Positions 8,498 through 17,653 are shown, counted from the stretch's first letter. The stretch: DNA of 64,000 nt from Corynebacterium urogenitale (GCF_009026825.1 NZ_CP045032.1:124001-188000), one strand, 5' to 3'. Notes: generated by a model not told the origin, from the sequence alone. A program made the numbers and translations.

Positions 8498-9778
8498 TCA
8501 GAGACCTAGGAGATTGGCGAGCTCAGGGTTATCTTTTCGAATGATGTCGGTGATCGCTTTAAAAGCTGCATAATTTCCGGAACGTGCTGCTGCAGACTTA
8601 AGAGCTAGGCCGACTTCAGCACCTCGGGCGAATCCTTCGGATGTAGACTCGTTTGCTTCGCGATTCTCGGAGCTGTTTTTGCTTTGGTCCTTTCGATACC
8701 TAGAGTCCGCTTGGGCACAGACATCAGCGATGCAACGAGCCATGAGTTTCTTGAGCTGTTGTGGAATTGTGACACGCATCTTAGCGACGTTGATGTTGAA
8801 TTCGTCATCTAGATCGGTATCGAAGTCGAGGGCCACTCTTGCAAGCTTCGTATGTTCATCGAGTGTTCGCATCTGATCCCAACCACCCCATTGAACAAGG
8901 CGGTTAGCTCGATAGATATACAAACCTTGCTGACGGTTCCACTTCCTGATGCCTGCCGCCGAGTCGAAAGCTTCAGGGGTGGAGAACTGCGTTTTGGCGG
9001 GCAAACAGTAGGCGTTCACTGTTACCGCGCCGGTACCAGACTTTGAAGTGATTTCGAATGTGTCGCTGCTGACCAATTCGGTGTGAGATTCAGATCGTGC
9101 GAATGGATCCCATGGTTGCAGGGAAACCCCGTTAATGGTGATGTCAGTTTTGTTGACGGCTTCGCCAGCGAGAAAACGATGAAAGACAGCTTCTAAATGT
9201 GCCTGGAGACGAGTAACTAGGGATTCAAACTTCCTCCGTGCCCATGGACTATTAGGGTTGTTAGCAGGAAGCAGACGATCGAGATCCTCCCAGACCACCA
9301 CAGTCCCGTGAGGGCCTTCGAGGAGCTCGTACACATCCTCAATTACATCGGAATCGTCAGTGTCCAGGATCATCCAATCATTTACTTGCTGAATGAAGTC
9401 TAGGCTCAGACAGCTGGAGCTAAGCTGGCTGTTTGTACGAGATCGGCTAAAAACGCTGATGCGCCTGCACTGGGATAGAGATGCCGTCTTGAGCCCGAGC
9501 CCGTACCTCCCGAGTTCGCCTGTTTGGTAGGAACGATTACTGCCAAACCGGAGAGCCTCAGTGATGCCTTCCTCGTCCATACCTTGTCCGTTGTCAGCAA
9601 TGAGAATTCGCGAATCGAGACCAGAGAACTGGATCTCAATCGAGACCTTTGACGCTCCGGCTGCGATGGAGTTATCCACTAGATCAGCTACGGCAGATTC
9701 GAAGCTGTATCCGATGTCGCGAAGGGAATGCGTCAAACGACCAGCGCTGGGAGCTACTCGAGTAGTGCGGACTGACAA
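8498..9778 (-). CDS. GHKL ATPase of MutL/MORC-like restriction system type
   Basis: 426 residues. ATP-site motifs of the GHKL fold: N-box ADLVDNSIAAGA (31-42, Asn36), G1 ADNGQGM (61-67), and G2 lid GRYGLGLKTAS (90-100). The rest (S5-like region, KWNRQQGLYIYRANRLVQWGGW, then FNINVAKMRVTIP) matches the layout of MORC-like ATPases described in prokaryotic restriction systems. The start is TTG 9778, with AAAAGG upstream. Last gene of the minus-strand operon; its stop lies 3 bases from the methylase stop. Likely an ATP-driven DNA clamp; the position of the usual catalytic Glu is Asp32. Confidence 0.85.
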   Translation of the reverse strand: MSVRTTRVAPSAGRLTHSLRDIGYSFESAVADLVDNSIAAGASKVSIEIQFSGLDSRILIADNGQGMDEEGITEALRFGSNRSYQTGELGRYGLGLKTASLSQCRRISVFSRSRTNSQLSSSCLSLDFIQQVNDWMILDTDDSDVIEDVYELLEGPHGTVVVWEDLDRLLPANNPNSPWARRKFESLVTRLQAHLEAVFHRFLAGEAVNKTDITINGVSLQPWDPFARSESHTELVSSDTFEITSKSGTGAVTVNAYCLPAKTQFSTPEAFDSAAGIRKWNRQQGLYIYRANRLVQWGGWDQMRTLDEHTKLARVALDFDTDLDDEFNINVAKMRVTIPQQLKKLMARCIADVCAQADSRYRKDQSKNSSENREANESTSEGFARGAEVGLALKSAAARSGNYAAFKAITDIIRKDNPELANLLGL

Positions 9779-9810
9779 GTTAAAACCTTTTGGTGCAGTT
9801 TGAGGATGAT

Positions 9811-10548
9811 CTACTTACGATACTTTGCTAGTACCCCAGAAATCCAAACTCTAAGGTTCCTTTCAAGTTCATTCCTCGGGAGTGCTTCAAAGGATATTGT
9901 TGTGGAGTAAAATCTGAGGAGAGTAGCTACTTCTCTGAAAGATTTCATACGGCTCTTGACCGTTGTTCCCGCCAATTCATCGAAGATTGAAAACAAAAGA
10001 TGAGAGATCTCTGGGTTGCCAGCAATTGAAGAGCGACCAAAAAGGTTTTCAAACTCGTCCTCTCCCATGCTTGAAGCGAGTTCTCCGAGGTGATGATATC
10101 TCCACCAGAGTCTACCAAAGGTATTACGAAGCGAGTCATTATAGTATCGACGTAGAGTAGATATCTTCTCTTCAAATGGAAAGCGCCAGAGTGCGACGTC
10201 AAGGAGTACGGTTGTTGTTAGGTAATTCCATACATTGGGGCTCTTTGCTTCGTTGACCGGCAATGGGAGGCGATGGTAAATGATGGGTGTTAGTGCCTTA
10301 TCGAAAGCTGAATACTCATTCTTCTCATTGGACCCGAACCCATATTGTTGAGCAGTTTCAACGACCCTCATCCTCAGTGAATCGATGGCTTCGGCGCTAA
10401 TCTGGGCTAGCGGGGTGTCAGGGAAGTACACCTTCGGGGAATACTCTGGTACATAGATGTAACCTGACGATTTCATATCCTTGACAGTCCGCTCGACGAG
10501 TTTTTCTGCATGAATCTTGTCGAGATAGGGCAGGGCTACTAGTTGCAC
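9811..10548 (-). CDS. Unknown protein of the Z1/GHKL defence operon (245 aa)
   Basis: Starts at GTG 10548 with GGAGG four bases before it and overlaps the previous gene's end by 10 bases, so translation is coupled. No signal peptide, membrane helix or enzyme motif. The sequence is helix-rich with Trp/Tyr/Arg patches (VALWRFPFEEKISTLRRYY, LWWRYHHLGEL). I do not recognise a family; a dedicated small subunit of this system is the plain reading. Codon use is AT-rich like the rest of the block. Confidence 0.75.
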   Translation of the reverse strand: MQLVALPYLDKIHAEKLVERTVKDMKSSGYIYVPEYSPKVYFPDTPLAQISAEAIDSLRMRVVETAQQYGFGSNEKNEYSAFDKALTPIIYHRLPLPVNEAKSPNVWNYLTTTVLLDVALWRFPFEEKISTLRRYYNDSLRNTFGRLWWRYHHLGELASSMGEDEFENLFGRSSIAGNPEISHLLFSIFDELAGTTVKSRMKSFREVATLLRFYSTTISFEALPRNELERNLRVWISGVLAKYRK

Positions 10549-11477
10549 TGTTCCTCCATAAGATCGTGAATTCGCGCATCCATAAGTCCAGGGTTGGAAA
10601 GCAGTTTCTCGGCCAGAGTTGATCGGTCTTCATCAGGGAATAACCCATGAAGGAGCAGATCCAGTTCGTAACCAAAGGAGTCTGGGTCGTCTGCAAATTC
10701 GCTTAAGTCAGTTTCCAGCGCTTGCGAAGCTGCAAACCAAGCCATCGTTTTGCGAACTTCAACCTGTAAGAATTTGAGCCATAGTTGTGCCTCCGAGCTG
10801 GGGCTTTTTGTTCTGAGGCTCTTTAAAACTCGCGTCGTTGTGCGGTTCCTTGAGTTCAGATAGACAGAAAGTCCGCGTGTGGAATGGATTTCTAAATCTG
10901 GCTCAAGACGGATTTCCCACTGGGCGTTCTTGTTAGCGAAATTGTTCTCGGCGAAATCGATGATTCGAACAGATGGTAGAGCCCCAATTCCCTCCACACG
11001 CAATCGGCAGCTGGAAGTTAGAAGAATACTCCCGACAACTGATGGGGAAGCAGGGCTTGAGATAGCGCTTGGAGATTCACGTAAGCCAATGACTAATTGG
11101 ACGTCGACCGATTCCTTTACCTGCCACCCATCGATGAGGCAGTCCAGAGAGTTTTCGTTATTTTGAACCGGAAAGAAGGGGGTTGAATAACGAGTTGCAG
11201 TTGATGGACAATACCAGCGTAGAGCAGCGCCGAGTGGGTTAGTCGCTTTGGCTGACTCTTCAAAGCCAATATCGGTAAGAGCTTGCTGTAGATCGAGTTT
11301 GAAATTACTGGTTACTCGGATGTTTGTACCTCTCGACCAGCAAGTCAAGGTTTCACCGGACGGTCCATTGTCGAGGTCGATCGAACATTCTGAGGTTGGA
11401 GTGTGGAAAGAAAAGAATAAATCTGAAACCACAGAGGGGGACGGCTGTAGATAGCCGAAGCTGATGCTATCGACCAT
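10539..11477 (-). CDS. Unknown protein of the Z1/GHKL defence operon (312 aa)
   Basis: ATG 11477 lies three bases after the stop of the upstream ATPase gene. The first ~200 residues look beta-rich (alternating hydrophobic/polar, e.g. VQLVIGL, SILLTSSCRLRVEGIG), the last ~110 helical (SEAQLWLKFLQVEVRKTMAWFAASQALE). No nuclease, ATPase or membrane motif is visible. In described MutL-Z1 systems an AIPR-type protein fills this part of the operon, but I see no AIPR signature here. Function unknown; its position between the two ATPase genes argues for a core part. Confidence 0.75.
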   Translation of the reverse strand: MVDSISFGYLQPSPSVVSDLFFSFHTPTSECSIDLDNGPSGETLTCWSRGTNIRVTSNFKLDLQQALTDIGFEESAKATNPLGAALRWYCPSTATRYSTPFFPVQNNENSLDCLIDGWQVKESVDVQLVIGLRESPSAISSPASPSVVGSILLTSSCRLRVEGIGALPSVRIIDFAENNFANKNAQWEIRLEPDLEIHSTRGLSVYLNSRNRTTTRVLKSLRTKSPSSEAQLWLKFLQVEVRKTMAWFAASQALETDLSEFADDPDSFGYELDLLLHGLFPDEDRSTLAEKLLSNPGLMDARIHDLMEEQCN

Positions 11478-11480
11478 GGC

Positions 11481-13451
11481 TTAACCTTTCTTCTCTTCAG
11501 ATATCACTTTCAGATCAAGTCCGGTCGCAATTAGCTTTGGATGTTTGACAGCTAGATAGAGGGCGCGGCCAGGTTGAGGAGAAATCTCGATGGAAGCCGT
11601 ATCATCGCATAGATTCCAGGCTATATCTCTTGAGTTTGATCTGGGGAGGTTTGGTTGGGAAAAACAATAACCAATTATAGAGGCTATAGGTTCGGGTAGT
11701 TTCTTTTGCTTCTGCTTTTTCGATCCATCAGCAACGACAAACGTTTCAATAGCAATCTTTAGGCCGTCTGCTAGGTGTTCGGAATCATTCAACTCGAAAA
11801 TGGAAACAACGTTACCGGAATTCACATGAATGTTGACGAGTTTTGCGCCTAATGAAGGATTTCTAGATGGTTTCCTGTTCGTACCATTACTTGAGGCCTT
11901 CGCCTGGGAAGATACTCGAGTAGAAACGCCGGTGACACCAGTGAAGATACCGCCCAGTTGCTCGGCGATAGTACGTGTTGCGGTATCTTGTTTCTGATTG
12001 TTGGGATCATTGTCGTTTTCATCTGACCACTCCCTGATCAAACTCTTTAGTCGAGTGAGTGCCACATTTACTGGGTTGGTCCTCTTCCATTTTTCTGAAT
12101 CATAATCGCTACTTTTCATGGACTTGGGATTCCATGAGTCATGGGAGGGAGGCTCGCTCTTGGCGAATACTGAATCAAGGGTTTTATCGGCAGCGAATAC
12201 ACCAACGTAAGTACGGCCGAAGGAGTCGTTGGGGCCAGGAAGGTATTCGACAATCATGCGCGGTTTGCGCATCAAGGCGATACTGTTCACACTGATGTTT
12301 GAGGCGCTGTCCGAGGTTAATTCGGATTGCTTGGAAGCCTTCAGGGGATCAATTGCTCTAAGGCCAAGCCTTCCCAAGAAGGCCTTCGGGTTGCCTGACC
12401 ATACTGTTGAAATTTCGGTTGTCCGGCGTCTCCGTAGGCCTTGGGAGGTAGTTGCCGAAAGAGAGAGGCTGTCTTTATATGCGCGGACGAACTCGGACAG
12501 TAATAGATCCTCTTTGGGGTCTGGAATGCGCAGTGCCTGCCCCTCATAACTTACTTCGAAATGCAGTTCATCTTCGTCTTCGGGGGTATGGACCATGTGG
12601 GGCCATGCCCAAAGTGTTAAAGATGAGGCAATGTTTTCCATTGTTACTTTAGGGTTTTCCATATCGGGGGCTACTACGGCGATGCTAGTGCCAGTCTGAC
12701 GGTCTTCCGTGAAGTGTCGGTCCATGTGGAGAATGGCTGCAATTCTATCTGCCTCCTCTCCAGCGACCGGTTCCGCAATCGTCTCTACAGTTGGATTACT
12801 GCCGTAGATACTCGGACGGGTGAGCGTAGACCGAGTACCCCATAAGTGCTTACCAGTATATTGAAAGCCAGCTTTGGAGTATGCATCTCCAATCGCCACC
12901 CCAATGAACCGATGAACTCTTGCGCCATGTTCGTCTGTAGTTCGCGAATACACAAGAATTGTGGATGCTTGACTAGCGCGGTAGAAAGCTCCTTTTCCGA
13001 AGCCGTAGGTGCCACCTTTTAGCTCTTTGTCTGAGGACCGACCGATGTCGAGGACAAAACTGCGAAAATCTGTTGGGCCAGTTGGCTCAACCGCAGAATT
13101 GGCGGGACCTCGCAAGCCGTGTGTACCTGTATCTGAAACTATGAGGAGGGGCACTTTGGATGATTGAAGTGCCGTCCGTAGTGCCCTGGGCTGACCACCA
13201 GTAACGGGTAACAAGTGCTGTCTGATAAGCCTTGAGGTATCTACAGACATTGTGTGGTAATCAATTGCGAAGGTAACTCCGTCGTCGGCCCGAGAGGTAT
13301 CACGAGCATCCCAGCTATTTTGCAGAGATTCGCGAACGAAGAGATCCCAGTTATTCAGTGTCTTAGAAGTCCCAAGTCCCTTCTCGGTAGTGCTTGCATG
13401 GGTCATTCCGGTGCCAGACGCGGCTTCCTCATGGTGAAAAAGTTGATTCAT
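11481..13451 (-). CDS. Second GHKL-type ATPase of the defence operon
   Basis: 656 residues. N-box FVRESLQNSWDA (38-49, with Glu41 and Asn45), G1 VSDTGTHGL (105-113), G2 GGTYGFGKGAFY (146-157) mark an HSP90/MutL/histidine-kinase-type ATP site. The order is the same as in the smaller ATPase at 8498-9778 but the sequences differ widely, so they are not a recent duplication. The C-terminal ~250 residues are unrecognised and include a polar stretch (SSQAKASSNGTNRKPS). Start and the previous gene's stop overlap as TAATG, with GGAGG upstream, showing translational coupling. Confidence 0.85.
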   Translation of the reverse strand: MNQLFHHEEAASGTGMTHASTTEKGLGTSKTLNNWDLFVRESLQNSWDARDTSRADDGVTFAIDYHTMSVDTSRLIRQHLLPVTGGQPRALRTALQSSKVPLLIVSDTGTHGLRGPANSAVEPTGPTDFRSFVLDIGRSSDKELKGGTYGFGKGAFYRASQASTILVYSRTTDEHGARVHRFIGVAIGDAYSKAGFQYTGKHLWGTRSTLTRPSIYGSNPTVETIAEPVAGEEADRIAAILHMDRHFTEDRQTGTSIAVVAPDMENPKVTMENIASSLTLWAWPHMVHTPEDEDELHFEVSYEGQALRIPDPKEDLLLSEFVRAYKDSLSLSATTSQGLRRRRTTEISTVWSGNPKAFLGRLGLRAIDPLKASKQSELTSDSASNISVNSIALMRKPRMIVEYLPGPNDSFGRTYVGVFAADKTLDSVFAKSEPPSHDSWNPKSMKSSDYDSEKWKRTNPVNVALTRLKSLIREWSDENDNDPNNQKQDTATRTIAEQLGGIFTGVTGVSTRVSSQAKASSNGTNRKPSRNPSLGAKLVNIHVNSGNVVSIFELNDSEHLADGLKIAIETFVVADGSKKQKQKKLPEPIASIIGYCFSQPNLPRSNSRDIAWNLCDDTASIEISPQPGRALYLAVKHPKLIATGLDLKVISEEKKG

Positions 13452-14443
13452 TAGACCTCCAAATACTTGGAAGGGGTGTAATATCCAGGCACCTGCTCTG
13501 GTTCGCTAAGATTGATCTCATATACGACTCTATCAATCCGCGGGTGAAGGCTTACGCTTTTGACCCTTGGAAAATCAGCTTCGATAACAAAGGCGAAAGC
13601 CTCTCTTCTGCGGAATCGTTGGAAGTGACCAGGTTCATTCAATAGAGAATAGTGAACATCGAAGTCTGCGAGCTTCAAAAAAAGGTCATCTTGATTAAGG
13701 TGAGAGTCTTTCAATAATCGATTTATAACGATTGGAATTGAGAGTGGCCCGTCAGGGTCTTTTTCAAACTGTTGAACCAATAGGTGAAGTGGCTTTTCTC
13801 CCATGGGTTCGAGTTGATGCTGCCCATTGATTTTTACGGTGAGTGCATCAAGTTTCAATGTTGATTTGCATTCAAGGGAAGCATCGGGGAGCTCAAAGTC
13901 ATGTCTGAGCCTGTCGGGGCCAGTCCAACGACCGAGAACGTCAGGACCGAAGAGAGCGGTAAGTCGCTCCAGAGTTAGAAGCTCGAAAAGTAAGCCAGCC
14001 TGAAGTTCAATAGATGGAAGAACTTTGGCTGGGGATTTTAAAAGGTTCTCCCATTGCTCCAAATGGCGGATGACCATTGGAGTAATCGAATCGATTTGGG
14101 CGGGCATGTCTTCAATCAGGCTATCTATAAACCAAGCAAAAGATTGGAGAAAACTAGGTTCGGTTAGCTTGATTTGAAGAAAGTAAGCAGAACCCTCGGC
14201 GAAAGAGCTGGTCTGAACTGCACGGTATTTATAGGACCCCTCGATTTTTTTAAAACGAGACGCCCATTCGGGATCGATAGGAAGTTTGATGCCGTACTCA
14301 TTAGACTGAGTAACGAAGTAAGAGCTACCCAACTTTGAGAATGCTGGAAACGGAAAGAATAGCTGTTCAACATTTCTTGAAGCCAACGTTGCATGAAGGT
14401 CAGAAAGCGTTTCGAAACTTTTTCCACGATTAAAGGTCTTCAT
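13451..14443 (-). CDS. PD-(D/E)XK motif protein (DUF4420-like)
   Basis: 330 residues from ATG 14443 (GAGG seven bases upstream); a longer frame opens at 14488 but would overlap the Z1 gene by 59 bases. The nuclease-like core is LQAGLLFELLTLERL (with Glu154) followed by HDFELPDASLECKST, giving D182...E191-C-K193, the E-x-K half of a restriction endonuclease fold. This matches the DUF4420 family (PF14390), which regularly stands beside Z1 helicases. It is the best candidate for the DNA-cutting subunit of the system. Overlaps the Z1 gene by 14 bases. Confidence 0.85.
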   Translation of the reverse strand: MKTFNRGKSFETLSDLHATLASRNVEQLFFPFPAFSKLGSSYFVTQSNEYGIKLPIDPEWASRFKKIEGSYKYRAVQTSSFAEGSAYFLQIKLTEPSFLQSFAWFIDSLIEDMPAQIDSITPMVIRHLEQWENLLKSPAKVLPSIELQAGLLFELLTLERLTALFGPDVLGRWTGPDRLRHDFELPDASLECKSTLKLDALTVKINGQHQLEPMGEKPLHLLVQQFEKDPDGPLSIPIVINRLLKDSHLNQDDLFLKLADFDVHYSLLNEPGHFQRFRRREAFAFVIEADFPRVKSVSLHPRIDRVVYEINLSEPEQVPGYYTPSKYLEV

Positions 14444-17162
14444 TCGAATCCTCGATTTCTTCGAATAGCTCATTGGCAACTGCTTCAACTTCTTGTTTCT
14501 CTTGCTCAGTCAAGGTCTTGCTATCGACACCAGAGATGTATTCGACACCCGCATCAGTTTCGGAGGCTGGCATGAAGAAACCTAAGCCAACGACATGCTC
14601 TTCGGCATTCAATGCTCGACGTACCCTTGAGGGATTCTTTGCTAGTTCAAGTGGCGTTTCCACGTCTGGAGCTGACTTAGCATCAATTACATATATCCCT
14701 AAATGTCCAATTCCGCGTCCAGCAAACCTCTCGTGTGCGGAAATTAGTATTGAGTCTGGACTATATTTGTGTTCGCAGTCCTTTAGCTGCTTATGTATCT
14801 GGCTCCTTTGCTCATCGTCAATATCGAGATCATTGATGCGATCTGTAGGTCCCACGAGAGTATTGATGTTCGCGAGGCCCAATTGCGAACTAGATATTTT
14901 CGTGCGTCGAATTGTATTTACGGGCCTAGGTAATCCGAGGTCAACTTGTGACCCGATAGTCTTGCTCTGGCCGAAAACTGACACATTCCATCCTCGAAGG
15001 CTTTGCAGCGCACTTTCCTTCTGAATGTATTTTGATAGAAGTTCCCATCGTGTAGCTTGATTTTCTGTTGCGGCAGCGAATCGGTAGTCATCCATGAGCT
15101 TCAAGATAGCTTCTGTGGGCACATCCTCAATGATGAAGGAACCATTACGTCGACGTATTTGTTTCCCAGGTCTCTGGATACTTTTAAGAAAGTCTTTGAC
15201 TGCGTCGAAGTTATGGCGGAGAAAATCACGGTTCTTTTCTTCGAAAAGAATTGTTTGAATCCTTTGATTCGCAAAGCTCATGTTTGCCGCTTGTGTCTTT
15301 CGCATTTTTGCTGAGCTGGTCACTTGGAGCGCTTCGTGAGTTCGTATCTTTACTTTAAAGCTGATAGGATCCAACCCTTCATATTCTAAGCGCCCGATTT
15401 CGCGTCGAAGATCAGCTTCAACAGTAGCGAGATCCTTGTACCAGTTGTATAGGAGTTCTGGCATCCAAATGCGAACGAGATCCTCGTATCCGTTGCGAAA
15501 CCCAAACCATCTTCCCATTTGCATCAATGTGTCGTAGGTTCGCGAGATTCGAACGAAGTAAGAACAGCATAAACCTTCAAGCGTAAGGCCGCGAGCCAGA
15601 GTATTTCCTCCGATCGCAATTACCGTTTGAGTCTCGCGCTCGTAGTCCAAACGTTTATCGGAAAGTCCGTTGTCTACGATTAATTTAGTGCTGGAAAGAA
15701 CATCTGCGATATGGGGCTTGAGTGCGTCAAAGTCTTCATGCTCGAACTGAGGGTTTTTGGACATTTCTCGGTCCCACATTTGCTCGAGTTCGCTAAGAAA
15801 ATCGTGTTCCTGAACTCGCCTACGCATCAACGCTATTTCTGGTTCCACTACATCTGCTAGTCGTTCGTGTGCGTAAGTTCTCGGTGATGTATGAATTAGC
15901 ATCGATGAGTGCTTATCAGCCTGGCCGCGGCACCACCGTGCAGCTGTAGCTAGTACAAACCATTGAATGGCCTCCCTTAGGCTGCTGACCATTTCGGGTT
16001 CCCAGTTTTCAATTTCACGAGATGGAGGGCGGACGATTGCCTCATCCTCCTCGGGAACGAAATTAACTGCGTCAATAATTTTAGAATCTGCGTCCTCGAT
16101 AGATTCATTTAGTAGCGGTTCCCTACCAAATATTTCTTCTGCGCCAAAGTATCCTTTTGGTCGCGGTAGCATCATGATGAAGTCTTTTGGATAGAGATCG
16201 TCTCGCTCATTAGGGTCGATCAATATGTTCGCAAAAGGTGTAGCAGTGTAGCCAATGTAGGAAGTTCTTTGGCGTTTTAGCAGAGTCCTAATCTGTGCGT
16301 TGATTGCGCTGATTTCATTCTTTTGCTTAAGAGAACTCATCACGTTGATACTCGCTTGGTCCGCTTCATCGTCGATAACGAGGATGGGGAAGGTTTCGCT
16401 GCCTAGATGCTGTGATGCTCCGTCAAGCCAGTCGTTGAGTTTATTGAGTCTACGAGAATTTTTCTTAACTACAGCAATCATCCTTGTGTCGCGTTTTGCT
16501 AGGAGTGCTGCGTTAATTGTCTGGTCGAAGTCTTGCTTGCTAGTTGTGAGCATAGTCCAATGTGTTTCGGTCTTGCTCATGAGATCTTCATAGAGACGAT
16601 CTTGGGTTTGTTTGCGTAGATTATTCAGCATTCCCGATAACACAACTATTAGTCGGTAACCCTCGTCCGCTGCCTTGGCAATAACCGACATGAAGTTTGT
16701 AGTCTTACCGCTTTGGACATAGCCAACAACTAGGCCTCTTGTTCTCAGGGATGGTGCGCTTGGGTAACCGGCTTCTGCAACGACCTTGCTGGACGAATTG
16801 TCGATTGATGAAGCTGTGCTTGCGCCCAACTTCGACTTAATTCCATTGAATACGGGGGGCCAGAAAACGTCGTTCTTGGGATCAGGGCCTTCGTACCAAG
16901 CGTTCCAGGCAGCGCTATCTTTGGCGATGGTTACGATATCGGTAGGTGTCCTGAGCTCGGAGATCGTTTTCCAAATTCGCCGTTTTGCCTCTTCCAAGAT
17001 CGGCCGATCTCGTCTCCATGCCCGAGTCTTTGAGAGGATCTCGAATGCTTGGTCTAGAGTTGCCTTGTTTGTGTGCATGCTCCCGCGTAGGGAATCCCGA
17101 GCTTCTGCGATCCAGTCTTCCATCTCTTCAGCAGAGTACTCTTCGTAACCCGGTATGTTCAT
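14430..17162 (-). CDS. Z1 domain superfamily II helicase/ATPase of defence operon
   Basis: 910 residues. Walker A GYVQSGKTTNF (147-157), Walker B LVIDDEAD (261-268), motif III-like SYIGYTATPFAN (301-312), then GGNTLARGLTLEG (518-530) and an arginine-finger-like QMGRWFGFR (548-556). This is the Z1 family (PF10593) found with MutL/MORC ATPases, DUF4420 proteins and cytosine methylases in restriction-like operons. It probably moves along or senses invading DNA and licenses the nuclease. First gene of the six-gene minus-strand operon. The strong AGGAGG at 17196-17201 is too far (33 bases) to serve this ATG directly; see the leader feature. Confidence 0.92.
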   Translation of the reverse strand: MNIPGYEEYSAEEMEDWIAEARDSLRGSMHTNKATLDQAFEILSKTRAWRRDRPILEEAKRRIWKTISELRTPTDIVTIAKDSAAWNAWYEGPDPKNDVFWPPVFNGIKSKLGASTASSIDNSSSKVVAEAGYPSAPSLRTRGLVVGYVQSGKTTNFMSVIAKAADEGYRLIVVLSGMLNNLRKQTQDRLYEDLMSKTETHWTMLTTSKQDFDQTINAALLAKRDTRMIAVVKKNSRRLNKLNDWLDGASQHLGSETFPILVIDDEADQASINVMSSLKQKNEISAINAQIRTLLKRQRTSYIGYTATPFANILIDPNERDDLYPKDFIMMLPRPKGYFGAEEIFGREPLLNESIEDADSKIIDAVNFVPEEDEAIVRPPSREIENWEPEMVSSLREAIQWFVLATAARWCRGQADKHSSMLIHTSPRTYAHERLADVVEPEIALMRRRVQEHDFLSELEQMWDREMSKNPQFEHEDFDALKPHIADVLSSTKLIVDNGLSDKRLDYERETQTVIAIGGNTLARGLTLEGLCCSYFVRISRTYDTLMQMGRWFGFRNGYEDLVRIWMPELLYNWYKDLATVEADLRREIGRLEYEGLDPISFKVKIRTHEALQVTSSAKMRKTQAANMSFANQRIQTILFEEKNRDFLRHNFDAVKDFLKSIQRPGKQIRRRNGSFIIEDVPTEAILKLMDDYRFAAATENQATRWELLSKYIQKESALQSLRGWNVSVFGQSKTIGSQVDLGLPRPVNTIRRTKISSSQLGLANINTLVGPTDRINDLDIDDEQRSQIHKQLKDCEHKYSPDSILISAHERFAGRGIGHLGIYVIDAKSAPDVETPLELAKNPSRVRRALNAEEHVVGLGFFMPASETDAGVEYISGVDSKTLTEQEKQEVEAVANELFEEIEDSNEDL

Positions 17163-17188
17163 CGATCGCTCATTTCTATTGGTGCCAA
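17159..17188 (-). promoter_or_regulatory. Possible 9-codon leader ORF coupled to the Z1 start
   Basis: On the minus strand AGGAGG (17201-17196) stands seven bases before TTG 17188. This opens a nine-codon frame (MAPIEMSDR) whose TGA overlaps the ATG of the Z1 gene as ATGA. The Z1 ATG has only a weak site of its own. This suggests that Z1 translation starts by reinitiation after the leader. An unnoticed non-ATG start (for example ATT in the Z1 frame) is the alternative. Confidence 0.4.
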
Positions 17189-17524
17189 GAATTTACCTCC
17201 TATTATTAGATGTCTTTTGAGAAAATGTCTCGTAGATCGAAAACTGGGGGTGGTTCTCAGCGCTCTATGCTATTGCAATCATTAGCTCGGTCGTTGTGGT
17301 CCCAGCCAGCGCGCAGTACTTTGAACAGCACAATTAGCTGAGTTGTGAGTTTGCTGTCTAACTCTGTGTTTTGTAGATGGTTTTCTCCTGGCCGTGCAGG
17401 CCGTGGCCGCCCAGTAATCGCGCCATACCTGACGGATTCTCCATCATGTTCGTTGGGTAGCCTGCCTTTCAGTCGAGGCCTGTGTCGACACTTGATCTAC
17501 CTTCCCGTTTCCCCGATTAAATCG

Positions 17525-17653
17525 ATTGAGTCAGTAAGGATTGTCGTGCCGAAACGCGACGAAGAGATCTCCGTGCGCGTGTACCGACCGAGGACCCCGT
17601 GGGGTTTCCTATCCAGGGTCGCCTGTGGCGGCGAGCTAGACCTGATGACGTAA
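17525..17653 (+). pseudogene. Relic of an HSL-type alpha/beta-hydrolase (esterase) N-terminus
   Basis: The translated stretch IVVPKRDEEISVRVYRPRTP followed by CGGELDLMT resembles the start of hormone-sensitive-lipase-type esterases (IPGPDG.IPVRVYRP ... HGGG...GDLD) with a damaged oxyanion loop and no remaining catalytic domain. The flanks 17163-17524 and 17654-17825 hold no gene I can support. A chance resemblance cannot be excluded. Confidence 0.3.

Noticed and set aside
17345..17653. 102-codon gene
   Set aside because: Only the last ~42 codons resemble an esterase start; the first part is not protein-like, so it is listed as a relic instead.
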